From NCBI RefSeq assembly GCF_028206995.1, contig NZ_JAQLFL010000005.1, positions 62,001 to 126,000 of the forward strand: 64,000 bases of DNA. The letters run 5' to 3'. The stretch's first letter is position 1. Every line of letters starts with the position of its first letter. The translations under genes were made by a program, and so were the position numbers. Of this stretch, positions 24,357 to 32,837 are shown piece by piece. The notes below the pieces were generated by a model. The model did no database searches. It had not been told where the DNA came from and saw nothing but the letters and a program-made list of their open reading frames with translations. This stretch comes from Collinsella aerofaciens. GTDB taxonomy: Bacteria > Actinomycetota > Coriobacteriia > Coriobacteriales > Coriobacteriaceae.

Positions 24357-25289
24357 TTACTGACGATCGAGCTTGCGGACAGCAACGCGCTTGCTGTACT
24401 CGTCGACGTGACCGAAGTCGCCGATGCCGACGGACTCGGCAACGTTGGCGCCGGTGGCCATAGCGAGCTTCATGGCCTCCTCGACGTTGTCGCGATCCCT
24501 GTACCACTTGTGCAGGAACGCAGCGAGGGTGCAGTCGCCGGCGCAGACAGAAGAAGCCAGCTTGATGTTGAACTCACGCTTGGCGTACCAGATGTCCTCG
24601 CCGTTGGAGAAGTAAGCGTCGCCGCGGCTACCACGGGTGAGCAGCACGTTCTGAACGCCAGCGTCGTGAGCCATCTTCATGGCAACGCGGACCTCGTCGT
24701 CGGTGTCGACCGGCACGCCGAAGATGGCCTTCATCTCGTGATGGTTCGGCTTGATGAGCAGAGGCTTCTTGTGAGCGAGCTCCTTGAGCTTGTCGGAGGA
24801 CAGGTCCAGGACGACGTCGGCGCCACGAGCCTGAGCGTGCTCCATGACCTTAGCCAGGAAGTCAGGCGTAGCTTTGGGAGGAACGGAGCCGGAAACGATC
24901 AGGCACTCGAGATCGCCCGCGGTGTCCAGGATGTTGTAGAGCTCCTCCTGGTGCTGCGGCGTGATCGGAGCACCCGGGTTCAGGATGCCGTACTCGTGCT
25001 GGCCATCGTTGACGTAGGTGTTAATGCGCGTGATACCGTCGGTCCAGACCGGGCGGCAGAGGCAACCCAGGTTCATGACCTCCTCGACGATGAACTTGCC
25101 CGTGAAGCCGGCGAAGAAGCCGAGCGCGACGGTGTCGACGCCCATCTTCTTAAAGGCGAAGGACACGTCGAGGCCCTTGCCGTTAGCCGTGTAGCTGGCC
25201 GAGCCGGTGCGGACGTTCTCGTCGGGCTCGAGCGGAGAGCTCGAAACCGTCATGTCGACAGCCGGGTTAGCGGTTAGCGTGTAGAACAT
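24357..25289 (-). CDS. PfkB-family sugar kinase, probable 1-phosphofructokinase (copy 2)
   Basis: A 310-residue enzyme parallel to the preceding paralogue. It begins MFYTLTANPAVDMTV, has TANGKGLDVSFAF, WTDGITRINTYV, VSGSVPP, LLIKPNHHE and SSVCAGDCTLAAFL with the catalytic Asp. It again has Cys in place of the first Gly of GAGD. AGGGGG lies upstream. It lies 74 bases downstream of ptsI on the same strand and may be cotranscribed with it. A weak hairpin (CCGCGTGG/CCACGCGG, 25319-25347) lies between them. Product: fructose 1,6-bisphosphate if it is FruK; tagatose-type substrates are the alternative. Confidence 0.85.
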   Translation of the reverse strand: MFYTLTANPAVDMTVSSSPLEPDENVRTGSASYTANGKGLDVSFAFKKMGVDTVALGFFAGFTGKFIVEEVMNLGCLCRPVWTDGITRINTYVNDGQHEYGILNPGAPITPQHQEELYNILDTAGDLECLIVSGSVPPKATPDFLAKVMEHAQARGADVVLDLSSDKLKELAHKKPLLIKPNHHEMKAIFGVPVDTDDEVRVAMKMAHDAGVQNVLLTRGSRGDAYFSNGEDIWYAKREFNIKLASSVCAGDCTLAAFLHKWYRDRDNVEEAMKLAMATGANVAESVGIGDFGHVDEYSKRVAVRKLDRQ

Positions 25290-25363
25290 TTACAGTACCC
25301 CCTGTATATGTGAGGGCCGCGTGGCCGGCCCATTCCAACCACGCGGTTACCTCTGATACCAAA

Positions 25364-27067
25364 TTAGCGAGCTGCGGACTCGAGCAGTGCCTTGACCTCG
25401 GCGGCGGTGTTGCAGGCGAGCGCCTTCTCGGCGAGCTCGTCGCACTCGGCCTTGGTCCACTGGCTGATGGTCTTGCGGGCGCGCAGGATCGACGGAGCGC
25501 TCATCGAGAACTCCTCCAGGCCCCAGCTGATCAGCAGCGGCTCGAGCAGCGGATCGGCAGCGGCCTCGCCGCACATACCGACCATGATGCCGGCCTTCAC
25601 GCCGCTCTCGATGATGTTCTTGAGCGAGCGGAGCACGGCGGGATAGTACACCTGGTACAGGTTGGAGATGGTGTCGTTGCCACGGTCGGCGCACATGGTG
25701 TAGCCGATCAGGTCGTTGGTGCCGATGGAGAAGAAGTCGGCAACCTCGGCAAGACGGTCTGCGAGCAGCGAAGCGGCAGGCGTCTCGACCATGATGCCGA
25801 CCTCGATGTTCTCGTTGAACTTGCGACCCTCTTCGGTCAGCTCGGCCTTGCACTGCTCGACGAGCTCCTTGACAGCCAAGACCTCCTCGACGCAGGTGAC
25901 GAGCGGGATCATAATCTTGACGTCACCGAAGGCGCTAGCGCGCAGCAGAGCGCGGAGCTGGACCTTGTACTGGTCGGGATTGGCCAGGCAGTAACGCACG
26001 GCGCGGAAGCCCATGAAGGGGTTGTCTTCCTTGACCATATGCAGATACGGAATCTCCTTGTCGCCACCCACATCGAGCGTACGGATGATGACCGGAGCAC
26101 CCTTGAGCGCGCTGGCGACCTTACGGTAGGCGTTGAACTGCTCCTCCTCGGAAGGAAGCTCGGCAGAGTCCATGAACAGGAACTCGGAGCGGAACAGACC
26201 GATGGCCTCGGCGTCGTGATCGAGCGCGTTGGGCACGTCATCGGGGTTACCGATGTTGCAGGCGATGATCTTCTTGATGCCATCGGCAGTCACGGACGGC
26301 TTGCCACGGAAGGCCTCGAGGGCTGCCTTCTCGGCAGCGAAGGCCTCGGCCTTGGCGGTGTAGGCAGCGAGCGTCTCCTCGTCGGGATCGGCCTCGACGA
26401 TACCCTTGCCACCGTCGACGACGACGGTCATACCGTTGCGCAGCGCGGTGCAGCTGTTGGAAACCGAAAGGACAGCCGGGATCTCGAGGGCACGCGCAAT
26501 GATCGCGGAGTGCGACGTGCGGCCACCGGTCTCGGTGACGATACCGGCAACGTGGGCCTTATCGATCGTGGCGGTCATGGACGGCGTGAGGTCGTGCACG
26601 ACAACGACGGTGTTCTCGGGCAGGACGGAGAGGTCGACGACCTCCTTGCCCAGCAGCTCGGCCAGAATACCGGTGCGGATGTCGGCGATGTCAGCCGCGC
26701 GAAGACGGAACATCTCGTCGTCCATGGACAGGAACATGTTCTCGAACATGGTCGAGGTGTCCATGAGCGCCTGCTCGGCGCAGGTACCGCCGTCAATGGC
26801 GGCGTTGATGGCGTCGGTCATACCCGGATCCTGAGCCAGAACAATGTGTCCGCTCATGATCTCGGCCTCGGCCTCGCCCACCGTCTCCTTCATGTGGTCG
26901 GCCTGAGCCTGGGTCTTCTCGCAGAAGACCGAAAGAGCGGACTGATAGCGCTCCTTCTCTGCTGCCGAATCAGCAACCTCGTGCGGCTCAAACGTCAAGT
27001 CGGGATCGACGGCGACCATGACGGTGCCGATACCGATGCCCTCGGAAGCGTTGACTCCCTGATACAT
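25364..27067 (-). CDS. ptsI: PTS enzyme I
   Basis: A 567-residue cytoplasmic phosphotransferase that takes phosphate from phosphoenolpyruvate and passes it to HPr. The phosphorylated histidine is His186 in GGRTSHSAIIARAL. The C-terminal PEP-utilising barrel has GLFRSEFLFMD, DVGGDKEIPYL, FMGFRAVRYCL, GIMVETPAA and SIGTNDLIGYT, with Cys in VGMCGEAAADP. The start MYQGVNASEG is chosen because GAGAGG lies 7 bases upstream; two codons earlier another ATG is too close to it. It follows ptsH, with a hairpin between. Confidence 0.96.
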   Translation of the reverse strand: MYQGVNASEGIGIGTVMVAVDPDLTFEPHEVADSAAEKERYQSALSVFCEKTQAQADHMKETVGEAEAEIMSGHIVLAQDPGMTDAINAAIDGGTCAEQALMDTSTMFENMFLSMDDEMFRLRAADIADIRTGILAELLGKEVVDLSVLPENTVVVVHDLTPSMTATIDKAHVAGIVTETGGRTSHSAIIARALEIPAVLSVSNSCTALRNGMTVVVDGGKGIVEADPDEETLAAYTAKAEAFAAEKAALEAFRGKPSVTADGIKKIIACNIGNPDDVPNALDHDAEAIGLFRSEFLFMDSAELPSEEEQFNAYRKVASALKGAPVIIRTLDVGGDKEIPYLHMVKEDNPFMGFRAVRYCLANPDQYKVQLRALLRASAFGDVKIMIPLVTCVEEVLAVKELVEQCKAELTEEGRKFNENIEVGIMVETPAASLLADRLAEVADFFSIGTNDLIGYTMCADRGNDTISNLYQVYYPAVLRSLKNIIESGVKAGIMVGMCGEAAADPLLEPLLISWGLEEFSMSAPSILRARKTISQWTKAECDELAEKALACNTAAEVKALLESAAR

Positions 27068-27119
27068 TCCCATTCCTCTCTCCGTGTCATGTGATAAAGC
27101 GTTTTGCCATATCCATGAC

Positions 27120-27155
27120 AAAAGAGCGCAGTTACCTTACAACAGGTCACTGCGC
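27120..27155 (-). terminator. Hairpin between ptsH and ptsI
   Basis: On the minus strand GCGCAGTGACC and GGTAACTGCGC form a stem followed by TCTTTTG. It could attenuate reading from ptsH into ptsI and set an HPr excess. Confidence 0.65.
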
Positions 27156-27200
27156 CCCCAAATATGAACTTAGTTGTTCAACATGCGACCCGTTTGAGTT

Positions 27201-27464
27201 CTACTCGCCAAGACCGCTCTTGATGAGCTCGATGGCAGCAGCCAGAGCCTCGGCCTCGTCGGCGCCGTCGCACTTGACCTCGACCTCGGTACCGCAGGGG
27301 ATACCAGCAGCCATGAGGGCCATCGGGGACTTGCCGTTGACCTCCTTCTCGGGGGTGACGACCGTCACGTCACAGGCGTACTTGCCCATGGTGGAGGCGA
27401 ACAGACCAGCCGGACGCATGTGCAGACCCTGAGGATTAACGAGGGTAGCCTTCTCAGAAACCAT
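27201..27464 (-). CDS. ptsH: PTS phosphocarrier protein HPr
   Basis: An 87-residue cytoplasmic carrier. The active histidine is His15 in GLHMRPAG. Ser46 lies in KSPMALMAAGI, the regulatory site used by HPr kinase in Gram-positive bacteria. AAAGGAG precedes the ATG by six bases. It lies upstream of ptsI on the same strand and serves the fructose permease encoded nearby. Confidence 0.96.
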   Translation of the reverse strand: MVSEKATLVNPQGLHMRPAGLFASTMGKYACDVTVVTPEKEVNGKSPMALMAAGIPCGTEVEVKCDGADEAEALAAAIELIKSGLGE

Positions 27465-27601
27465 AATTGACTCCTTTTTGTGTTTAACCCCTGTCATGCA
27501 TGTGGCAGGAGTCAGATTCACGACGTTGTTTATATTAACTCACATCAAACGGTTTTTCATTATGTTTCAGACGAATTATTGGACAGATGTGTTTGTCGTC
27601 C

Positions 27602-27753
27602 GCTTGCTCGCCCACAGGGGCCCGTGCGCGGCCTGTGAGATTTCCTGCTCTACAGTCCTGCTCGCACGAAGAGCACATTAAGTGCTCTTCGGCTCGTGCG
27701 GAACTCGCGATAAATCTCACAGGCCGCGTCCGGGCCTCCGTGGGCGAGCAAGC
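27602..27753. repeat. 152-bp imperfect inverted repeat (giant hairpin)
   Basis: Outer arms of about 42 bases begin GCTTGCTCGCCCAC on the left and end GTGGGCGAGCAAGC on the right with few mismatches, both containing CGGCCTGTGAGATTT or its complement. A second inner palindrome (GAAGAGCAC ATTAA GTGCTCTTC) sits at the centre. It occupies the space upstream of ptsH (27465-28015), which holds no credible gene. It could be a miniature mobile element or an RNA-level hairpin. Confidence 0.75.
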
Positions 27754-27859
27754 TGGGGAAACTCAGTCGGTCCAGAGTAATATCGACCAAACGGAATTCT
27801 GGCTGATAGTCTGTCCGCACTAAAGACTCGGCAAGCAGGACCGTCTATGCCCATCTCTG

Positions 27860-27930
27860 TAAGTTGCGGTGAAATAGGGACTGGATTTGGGGTTGAAACG
27901 GTTAAACAGTCCCTATTTCACCGCAACTTA
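27860..27930. repeat. Palindromic intergenic repeat, full copy 2
   Basis: Arms TAAGTTGCGGTGAAATAGGG and the exact reverse complement (ending CACCGCAACTTA) flank a 25-base centre. Same family as 19192-19261; here the arms are perfect over at least 22 bases. Confidence 0.85.
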
Positions 27931-27943
27931 TGGGAGGGGCAAG

Positions 27944-27981
27944 AAAAAAGGCGGGGGCTCCTGGTGGAGTCCTCGCCTTTT
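27944..27981 (-). terminator. Terminator after the fructose PTS gene
   Basis: AAAAGGCG and CGCCTTTT flank a GC-rich stem with TGGT loop. On the minus strand the stem ends in CCTTTTTTC, 35 bases after the permease stop. Confidence 0.85.
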
Positions 27982-28015
27982 GTACAGGGGGCGATGTTAA
28001 TCGCTAGCCGTGGGG

Positions 28016-30019
28016 TTAGACCAGACGGGCGTTGATCGTCTTGGCGATCTCGGCGGCGTCGGTGGAACCCTTGACGGTGGCACGGAAGTCCTCGTCCATG
28101 AGCGCCTCGGCGACCTTGGACAGGATCTTGAGGTGCGTGGTGCCAGCCTGGGCACCCGGGATGAGCAGGGCGATAGCCACGTTAACGGGAGCGCCGTCCA
28201 TGGTGTCCCAACCGGTCACGCCGGACTCGTCCTTAACGACGATGACGGCAGCCTCGGTAATGGCGTCGGACTTGGCATGCGGGATGGCGAAGCCCTCCAT
28301 CATGCCCGTGGTGCCCTCGGCCTCGCGAGCCAGGAAGGCGTTCATCACGACGTCGGCGTCGCTGGCGATACCTGCCTTGACGGCCTGGTTGGAAACGAAG
28401 CTCAGAGCCTCGTCACGAGAAGCGAAGTCCTCGGCGACAAAGACATTCTCGACCTTCACGAAGTCGGCAGCCTCGGCCTTGGGGGCCTCGACGGCAGCGG
28501 CCTTGGGGGCCTCAACGGGCTTGGCTACAGGAGCGGCCTTCTGATTCTTCTCGAAGTCGTACTTCTTGAAGGCCACGAACAGGATGCCACCGACCACAGC
28601 GCCGATGAGGATCGCGAGGACCCACAGCGGACCGTTCTCGACAACAGGCAGGACCAGGAAGCCGCCGTGAGGCGCCGGATCGTGAACGTTGAAGAAGATG
28701 GTCAAGATGGAAGCGATGGAAGAACCGAGCATCATGATGGGCATGACGGGCCAGATGTTCTTGGTCATGAACGGAATGGCGCCCTCGGTGATGTGGGTGC
28801 AACCAAGGATGAGGTTGACGATACCGGCGTCATGATCCTCCTGGCTGAAGTACTTCTTGCCGACAACGACGGCGAAGGTGGTGATCAGCGGCGGAACGAT
28901 GCAAGCGGCGGAGACGGCAGCCATGAAGTTGGTGCCGAAGTTGTAGGTCTCGGTGCCGACGCCAGCTTCGAGAGCGGTACCGAGCAGGAAGGTGCCAGTA
29001 GCGTAAGCAGCCTTGTTGACCGGGCCGCCCATATCAAAGGCGCACATGCAGCCGATGGCCAGGCCAAGGATCACCGGACCGGAGTTACCGAGGCTCTGCA
29101 GGAAATCCATCATGCCCTGGTTAATGGCAGCCATGGGGCCGGAAATACCGAGCATGACCAGGCCGACGATGGCGGTAGAGCACAGCGGATACAGGAAGAT
29201 TGCCTTCAGGCCATTAAGGCTCGCGGGAATTTTAGAGAAAGCCTTCTCGAGCAGCAGGATGACATAGCCAGCGAGGAAGCCGCCGACGATGCCGCCCAGG
29301 AAGCCGAAGCCCACACCCGAGCCTCCAGCGTCGATCATGCCGGTATCGGCGTTGATGGGAAGACCCTGGATGGCAATCATACCGGCAACAAAGCCGGGGA
29401 CGAGCGCCGGGCGCTTGCCGATGGACTCGGCGATGTAAGCGGAGAGCACCGGAACCATGAGGTTCATGGCGATACCGCCGATAATCTTGAGCATCGCGGC
29501 AAAGCTGTTGTAGTCGGCAGCCGTCGAATCAAAGGACGTGATGCCCCACAGGAACGAAATGGCGGTCAGAACACCACCGGCAACGACGAAGACCAGCATG
29601 TGGCTGACGCCGTTCATGAGGTGCTTGTAGATGACGTGACCGATGGACTCCTTCTCCTCGACCTCGTCCTCGACATCGGCGGCAGCGGCAACCGTGTCGT
29701 CGCCCTTGGCGGCGAGCGCGCGGTCGATCAGCTTTCCGGCGGCCTCGACGGACAGGGCCTTGGAAACACCGACGGAAACCATGGGCTTGCCGGCGAAACG
29801 CTCAGCCTGGACATCCTTATCGGCTGCGACGACGACGGCCTTGGCACCAGCGATCTCACTCTTGGTGAGCTCGTTCTCGACACCGACCTGGCCATGTGTC
29901 TCGACCTTAATGGTCAGACCACGCTCGGCAGCAGCCTTCTCCAGCGCCTCCTTCGCCATGAAGGTGTGCGCAATGCCGGTCGGGCAACCGGTCGCGGCGA
30001 TGATGTCAAACTTAGCCAT
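28016..30019 (-). CDS. fruA: PTS fructose-family permease, domains IIB-IIC-IIA
   Basis: A 667-residue membrane protein. Residues 1-100 are IIB, with the phosphorylated Cys12 in ATGCPTGIAHTFMA. Residues 150-500 are the IIC channel, with many helices and GPVNKAAYATG and THITEGAIPF motifs of the fructose/mannitol family. An Ala/Pro/Lys linker at about residues 500-530 precedes IIA (530-667), with the phosphorylated His in GFAIPHAKS. AAGGAGG precedes the ATG (MAKFDII); an upstream in-frame start is less likely. It imports and phosphorylates fructose to fructose 1-phosphate, the substrate expected for the PfkB kinases nearby. Divergent from an RpiR regulator. Confidence 0.93.
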   Translation of the reverse strand: MAKFDIIAATGCPTGIAHTFMAKEALEKAAAERGLTIKVETHGQVGVENELTKSEIAGAKAVVVAADKDVQAERFAGKPMVSVGVSKALSVEAAGKLIDRALAAKGDDTVAAAADVEDEVEEKESIGHVIYKHLMNGVSHMLVFVVAGGVLTAISFLWGITSFDSTAADYNSFAAMLKIIGGIAMNLMVPVLSAYIAESIGKRPALVPGFVAGMIAIQGLPINADTGMIDAGGSGVGFGFLGGIVGGFLAGYVILLLEKAFSKIPASLNGLKAIFLYPLCSTAIVGLVMLGISGPMAAINQGMMDFLQSLGNSGPVILGLAIGCMCAFDMGGPVNKAAYATGTFLLGTALEAGVGTETYNFGTNFMAAVSAACIVPPLITTFAVVVGKKYFSQEDHDAGIVNLILGCTHITEGAIPFMTKNIWPVMPIMMLGSSIASILTIFFNVHDPAPHGGFLVLPVVENGPLWVLAILIGAVVGGILFVAFKKYDFEKNQKAAPVAKPVEAPKAAAVEAPKAEAADFVKVENVFVAEDFASRDEALSFVSNQAVKAGIASDADVVMNAFLAREAEGTTGMMEGFAIPHAKSDAITEAAVIVVKDESGVTGWDTMDGAPVNVAIALLIPGAQAGTTHLKILSKVAEALMDEDFRATVKGSTDAAEIAKTINARLV

Positions 30020-30155
30020 GTGTCCCTCCTTCTTGAGTACAGCGCCCGCGGGCGCTCCCCTACACGCGCTTCGATGCGCGTTTTTCCACAACTGAAAGAT
30101 ACCAACCTACCGTCCGCGTGAGAAGAGCTAAGGTGCAAATCTCCGGTGAAAGGTT

Positions 30156-30184
30156 CTTTCATAACCGTAAACGGTAAGTGAAAG
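30156..30184. promoter_or_regulatory. Candidate operator palindrome between fruA and the RpiR gene
   Basis: CTTTCA-taaCCG-taaa-CGGtaag-TGAAAG is a 29-base inverted repeat centred at 30170 in the divergent intergenic region. This is a natural site for the RpiR regulator encoded alongside; binding is inferred, not shown. Confidence 0.5.
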
Positions 30185-30291
30185 TTTACCATCAACACTT
30201 GAAACGGCAAGGTGTATCTTGTAATTGAAAATGCCCGTATACTATGGCATGGCGTAGTAAATTAGATTTTCATGCCAACCAGGAGCCATCC

Positions 30292-31149
30292 ATGACCGAT
30301 AGTAGCAAGAGCGCACTTTCCCTCATTAGCACCCATCAGGGATACAGCGAGTCCGAGCAGCGCATTGTCGACTATATATTGGAGCACCAGTCCGAGGCGC
30401 CACGCCTCACGGCCGCTCAGCTCTCGCGCGCCGCCGCCACGTCCGAGGCGACCGTTTCGCGCTTCTGCCGCAAGCTTGGCTTTGGTAGCTTCCGCAGCTT
30501 TCAGTTTTCGTTGGCGAGGGATTTGGAAAGCCAGCGTAACGAGGGCCTGACTGACGAGGTCTCGCTCGACAATATGGAGCAGAGCCTAAAAAATATCCTC
30601 GCCGCCAAGGTGAGTGAGCTTAATGCGACCATCGACGGCATAGATCACGACACGTTGGCCGCAGTTGTACACGCGCTTAAGAATGCCGGCGTTATTGAGT
30701 TCGCCGCCGTGGGCAATACGAACGCGGTCGCGCTCGATGCGACGTTTAAGTTTTCGCAGCTGGGCCTGCGCTGCATGGCGAGCACCATTAGCGAGACATC
30801 AATCGGCTTTGCGCTCACGTTACGCCCGGGTGACGTCATCGTGCTAATCTCAAACTCTGGCAAATCGCGCCGACTGAATCGCATGGCAAAAGCGGCTCAC
30901 AACTGCGGCGCAACCGTAGTCGTCATCAGCAGCGACAGTAAATCCCCGCTCGCGCGCCTGGCAGACTACACTTTTAACACCGTCAACCACGAAGCGCTGC
31001 TGACAACGGGCGACTTTGCGTTCTCTAAGATCAGCGCCACGATGATCATCGAAGTCATCTACAACTTCCTGCTGCCCGAGATTGAAGACGCTCGCGAGCA
31101 TATCAGCTACTACGAGGAGCTCATCCAGCCGGATAAGGTCGTTGAGTAA
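30292..31149 (+). CDS. MurR/RpiR-family regulator with SIS domain
   Basis: A 285-residue repressor or activator. Residues 1-77 form the RpiR helix-turn-helix: YSESEQRIVDYILEH and TAAQLSRAAATSEATVSRFCRKLGFGSF. Residues 120-260 are a SIS sugar-phosphate binding domain with EFAAVGNTNAVALDA, VIVLISNSGKSRRLNRMAKAA and VVVISSDSKSPLA. AGGAGCC precedes the ATG. Divergent from the fructose permease, so it probably senses fructose 1-phosphate or a related ester and controls that gene. Confidence 0.9.
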   Translation: MTDSSKSALSLISTHQGYSESEQRIVDYILEHQSEAPRLTAAQLSRAAATSEATVSRFCRKLGFGSFRSFQFSLARDLESQRNEGLTDEVSLDNMEQSLKNILAAKVSELNATIDGIDHDTLAAVVHALKNAGVIEFAAVGNTNAVALDATFKFSQLGLRCMASTISETSIGFALTLRPGDVIVLISNSGKSRRLNRMAKAAHNCGATVVVISSDSKSPLARLADYTFNTVNHEALLTTGDFAFSKISATMIIEVIYNFLLPEIEDAREHISYYEELIQPDKVVE

Positions 31150-31157
31150 AACGCGTA

Positions 31158-31190
31158 GTGGGACAAAAATTTCAGTCCATTTTGTCCCAC
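31158..31190. terminator. Two-way terminator between the RpiR gene and recN
   Basis: GTGGGACAAAA and TTTTGTCCCAC form an 11-base perfect stem between convergent genes, with A and T runs inside the arms that serve both directions. Confidence 0.8.
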
Positions 31191-31208
31191 CAACACCGCT
31201 GATACGAC

Positions 31209-32837
31209 CTAACCTCGAGCTTCTTCGAGCATCTGCTTCGCGTGGGCCAAGCTTGCCTCGGACTGATCGCCGCTCAACATGCGGGCGATCTCGGCGGTAC
31301 GCGCTTCACCGGTTACCTCGTCCAAATGCGTCTGGGGAACATCGCCCGGTTCCTTGCTGACGACATAATGCTTGTCAGCCATGACGGCGACCTGCGCCAA
31401 GTGGGTTACGACAATCACCTGATGCGTAGCGGCGAGATCTGCCAGCACGCCCGCGAGCGCACGCGCCGTGGAGCCACCGACGCCAGCATCGACCTCGTCA
31501 AACACCAGCGTATCGACACCGTCCGCGTTACCGAGGACAACCTTACTTGCCAACATGACGCGGCTGAGCTCGCCGCCCGACGCAATGCGGCGCAGGGGAC
31601 GTGGAGTCAAACCGGCACCGCTGCGGTATAGCAGCTCGTAGCTCGAAGGACCAACGGGCGTCCACTCAGCACGGGGAAGATCGCGCGACTCCCAGACGAG
31701 CTCGGCGCCGCCCATCTCCAGGCGAGCCATCTGGCGGCAAACCTCGTGGCAGAAGCGCGGGGCCGCCATATTGCGAGCGCGCTTAAGTGCCTTGGCAGCG
31801 GCAAACAACTCGTGCTCGGCGCTCCCGAGTGCCTCACGCGCCTTTCTGATCTGTTCATCGCCATCATCGACCAGGGACAGCAGCTCTTGCGAGCGATCGC
31901 GCATGGCAAAAACATCGTCCATGGTAGGACCCCACTGACGCAGCAGGCCCTTGAGGTCGGAATACCGCTCACGCATGCGAGCGAGCTCGCGCGGATCGAA
32001 GGCGACGCCATCGCGATAGGCACGAAGTTCGTTCGCGCAATCCTCAAGGGAGATACAGGCATCCGAAAGCAAATCGGCAATGTCGCCAAGTTTGCGATCG
32101 ACGGAAGCCATACGGGAAAGTTCTGCCACGGCGCTGTTCACGGCATCGAGCGCTCCCCCTTCAGAGGCAAGCGATGCATGGGCATCATTAGCTGTGGCAA
32201 CCAGCACCTCGGCATGTTCGGAGCGCGGCAGCAGTTCCTCGAGTTCCTCATACTCGCCCGGTTTGGGGTCGACCTCGCCGATGCGCTCGAGCGCAAAGCG
32301 CGCTTCCTCGACGCGGCTCCCCTGCGCACGCGAGGTCTCTTCGACACGTCGAACCTCCTTAGCGGCAGCGCGCGAAGCCTTAAAGCAGGCGCGGTAGTGC
32401 TCGAGCGCCTCGAGTGCAGGGCGCCCTGCCCAGGCATCGACCATCGCAACATGATGCGCCGGATCGAGCAAGCGCTGGTGCTCGTGTTGGCCGCACAGAT
32501 CCATCATCACGCCAACGCGCTCCGAAAGCTCGCGCACACTGGCGATGCGTCCGTCAATCTTCACGCGGCTGCGGCCCTCGGCAGAAAGACTGCGATGCAC
32601 GATGAAGCCCTCCGTGTCGTGCGGGCCGTCAAACAGGCGCGCCTCGACGCTCGCCAGCGCCTCGCCCTCGCGCACCATAGACGAATCCGCGCGCTCACCC
32701 AAAATAAGCTTGAGGGCCGAGAGCAGCGCGGTCTTGCCGGCACCGGTCTCGCCGGTCAGGACAGTCAGGCCGGCACTCGGCAGCAGCGTCGCCTCGCGAA
32801 TGAGCGCAATGTTAGAAACCTGCAGCTCATCGATCAT
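31209..32837 (-). CDS. recN: DNA repair ATPase RecN
   Basis: A 542-residue SMC-like protein in double-strand break repair. It begins MIDELQVSNIALIREATL with Walker A GETGAGKTALLSALKLILG. LCGQHEHQRLLDP is a RecN hallmark. Central residues 150-380 are coiled-coil-like. ASGGELSRVMLA is the ABC signature and VDTLVFDEVDAGVGG is Walker B. It overlaps nadK by 11 bases and ends the efp-to-recN gene row. Confidence 0.95.
   Translation of the reverse strand: MIDELQVSNIALIREATLLPSAGLTVLTGETGAGKTALLSALKLILGERADSSMVREGEALASVEARLFDGPHDTEGFIVHRSLSAEGRSRVKIDGRIASVRELSERVGVMMDLCGQHEHQRLLDPAHHVAMVDAWAGRPALEALEHYRACFKASRAAAKEVRRVEETSRAQGSRVEEARFALERIGEVDPKPGEYEELEELLPRSEHAEVLVATANDAHASLASEGGALDAVNSAVAELSRMASVDRKLGDIADLLSDACISLEDCANELRAYRDGVAFDPRELARMRERYSDLKGLLRQWGPTMDDVFAMRDRSQELLSLVDDGDEQIRKAREALGSAEHELFAAAKALKRARNMAAPRFCHEVCRQMARLEMGGAELVWESRDLPRAEWTPVGPSSYELLYRSGAGLTPRPLRRIASGGELSRVMLASKVVLGNADGVDTLVFDEVDAGVGGSTARALAGVLADLAATHQVIVVTHLAQVAVMADKHYVVSKEPGDVPQTHLDEVTGEARTAEIARMLSGDQSEASLAHAKQMLEEARG

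Noticed and set aside
25319..25347. Terminator between ptsI and the second PfkB gene
   Set aside because: The 8-base stem has a long loop and no T-run, so it is mentioned only as a weak hairpin.
27602..27753. Insertion sequence
   Set aside because: There is a strong inverted repeat but no transposase; at most a non-autonomous element.
27465..28015. Short plus-strand frames across the inverted repeat and palindrome
   Set aside because: They follow from the repeat arms, lack ribosome sites and have no coding signal.
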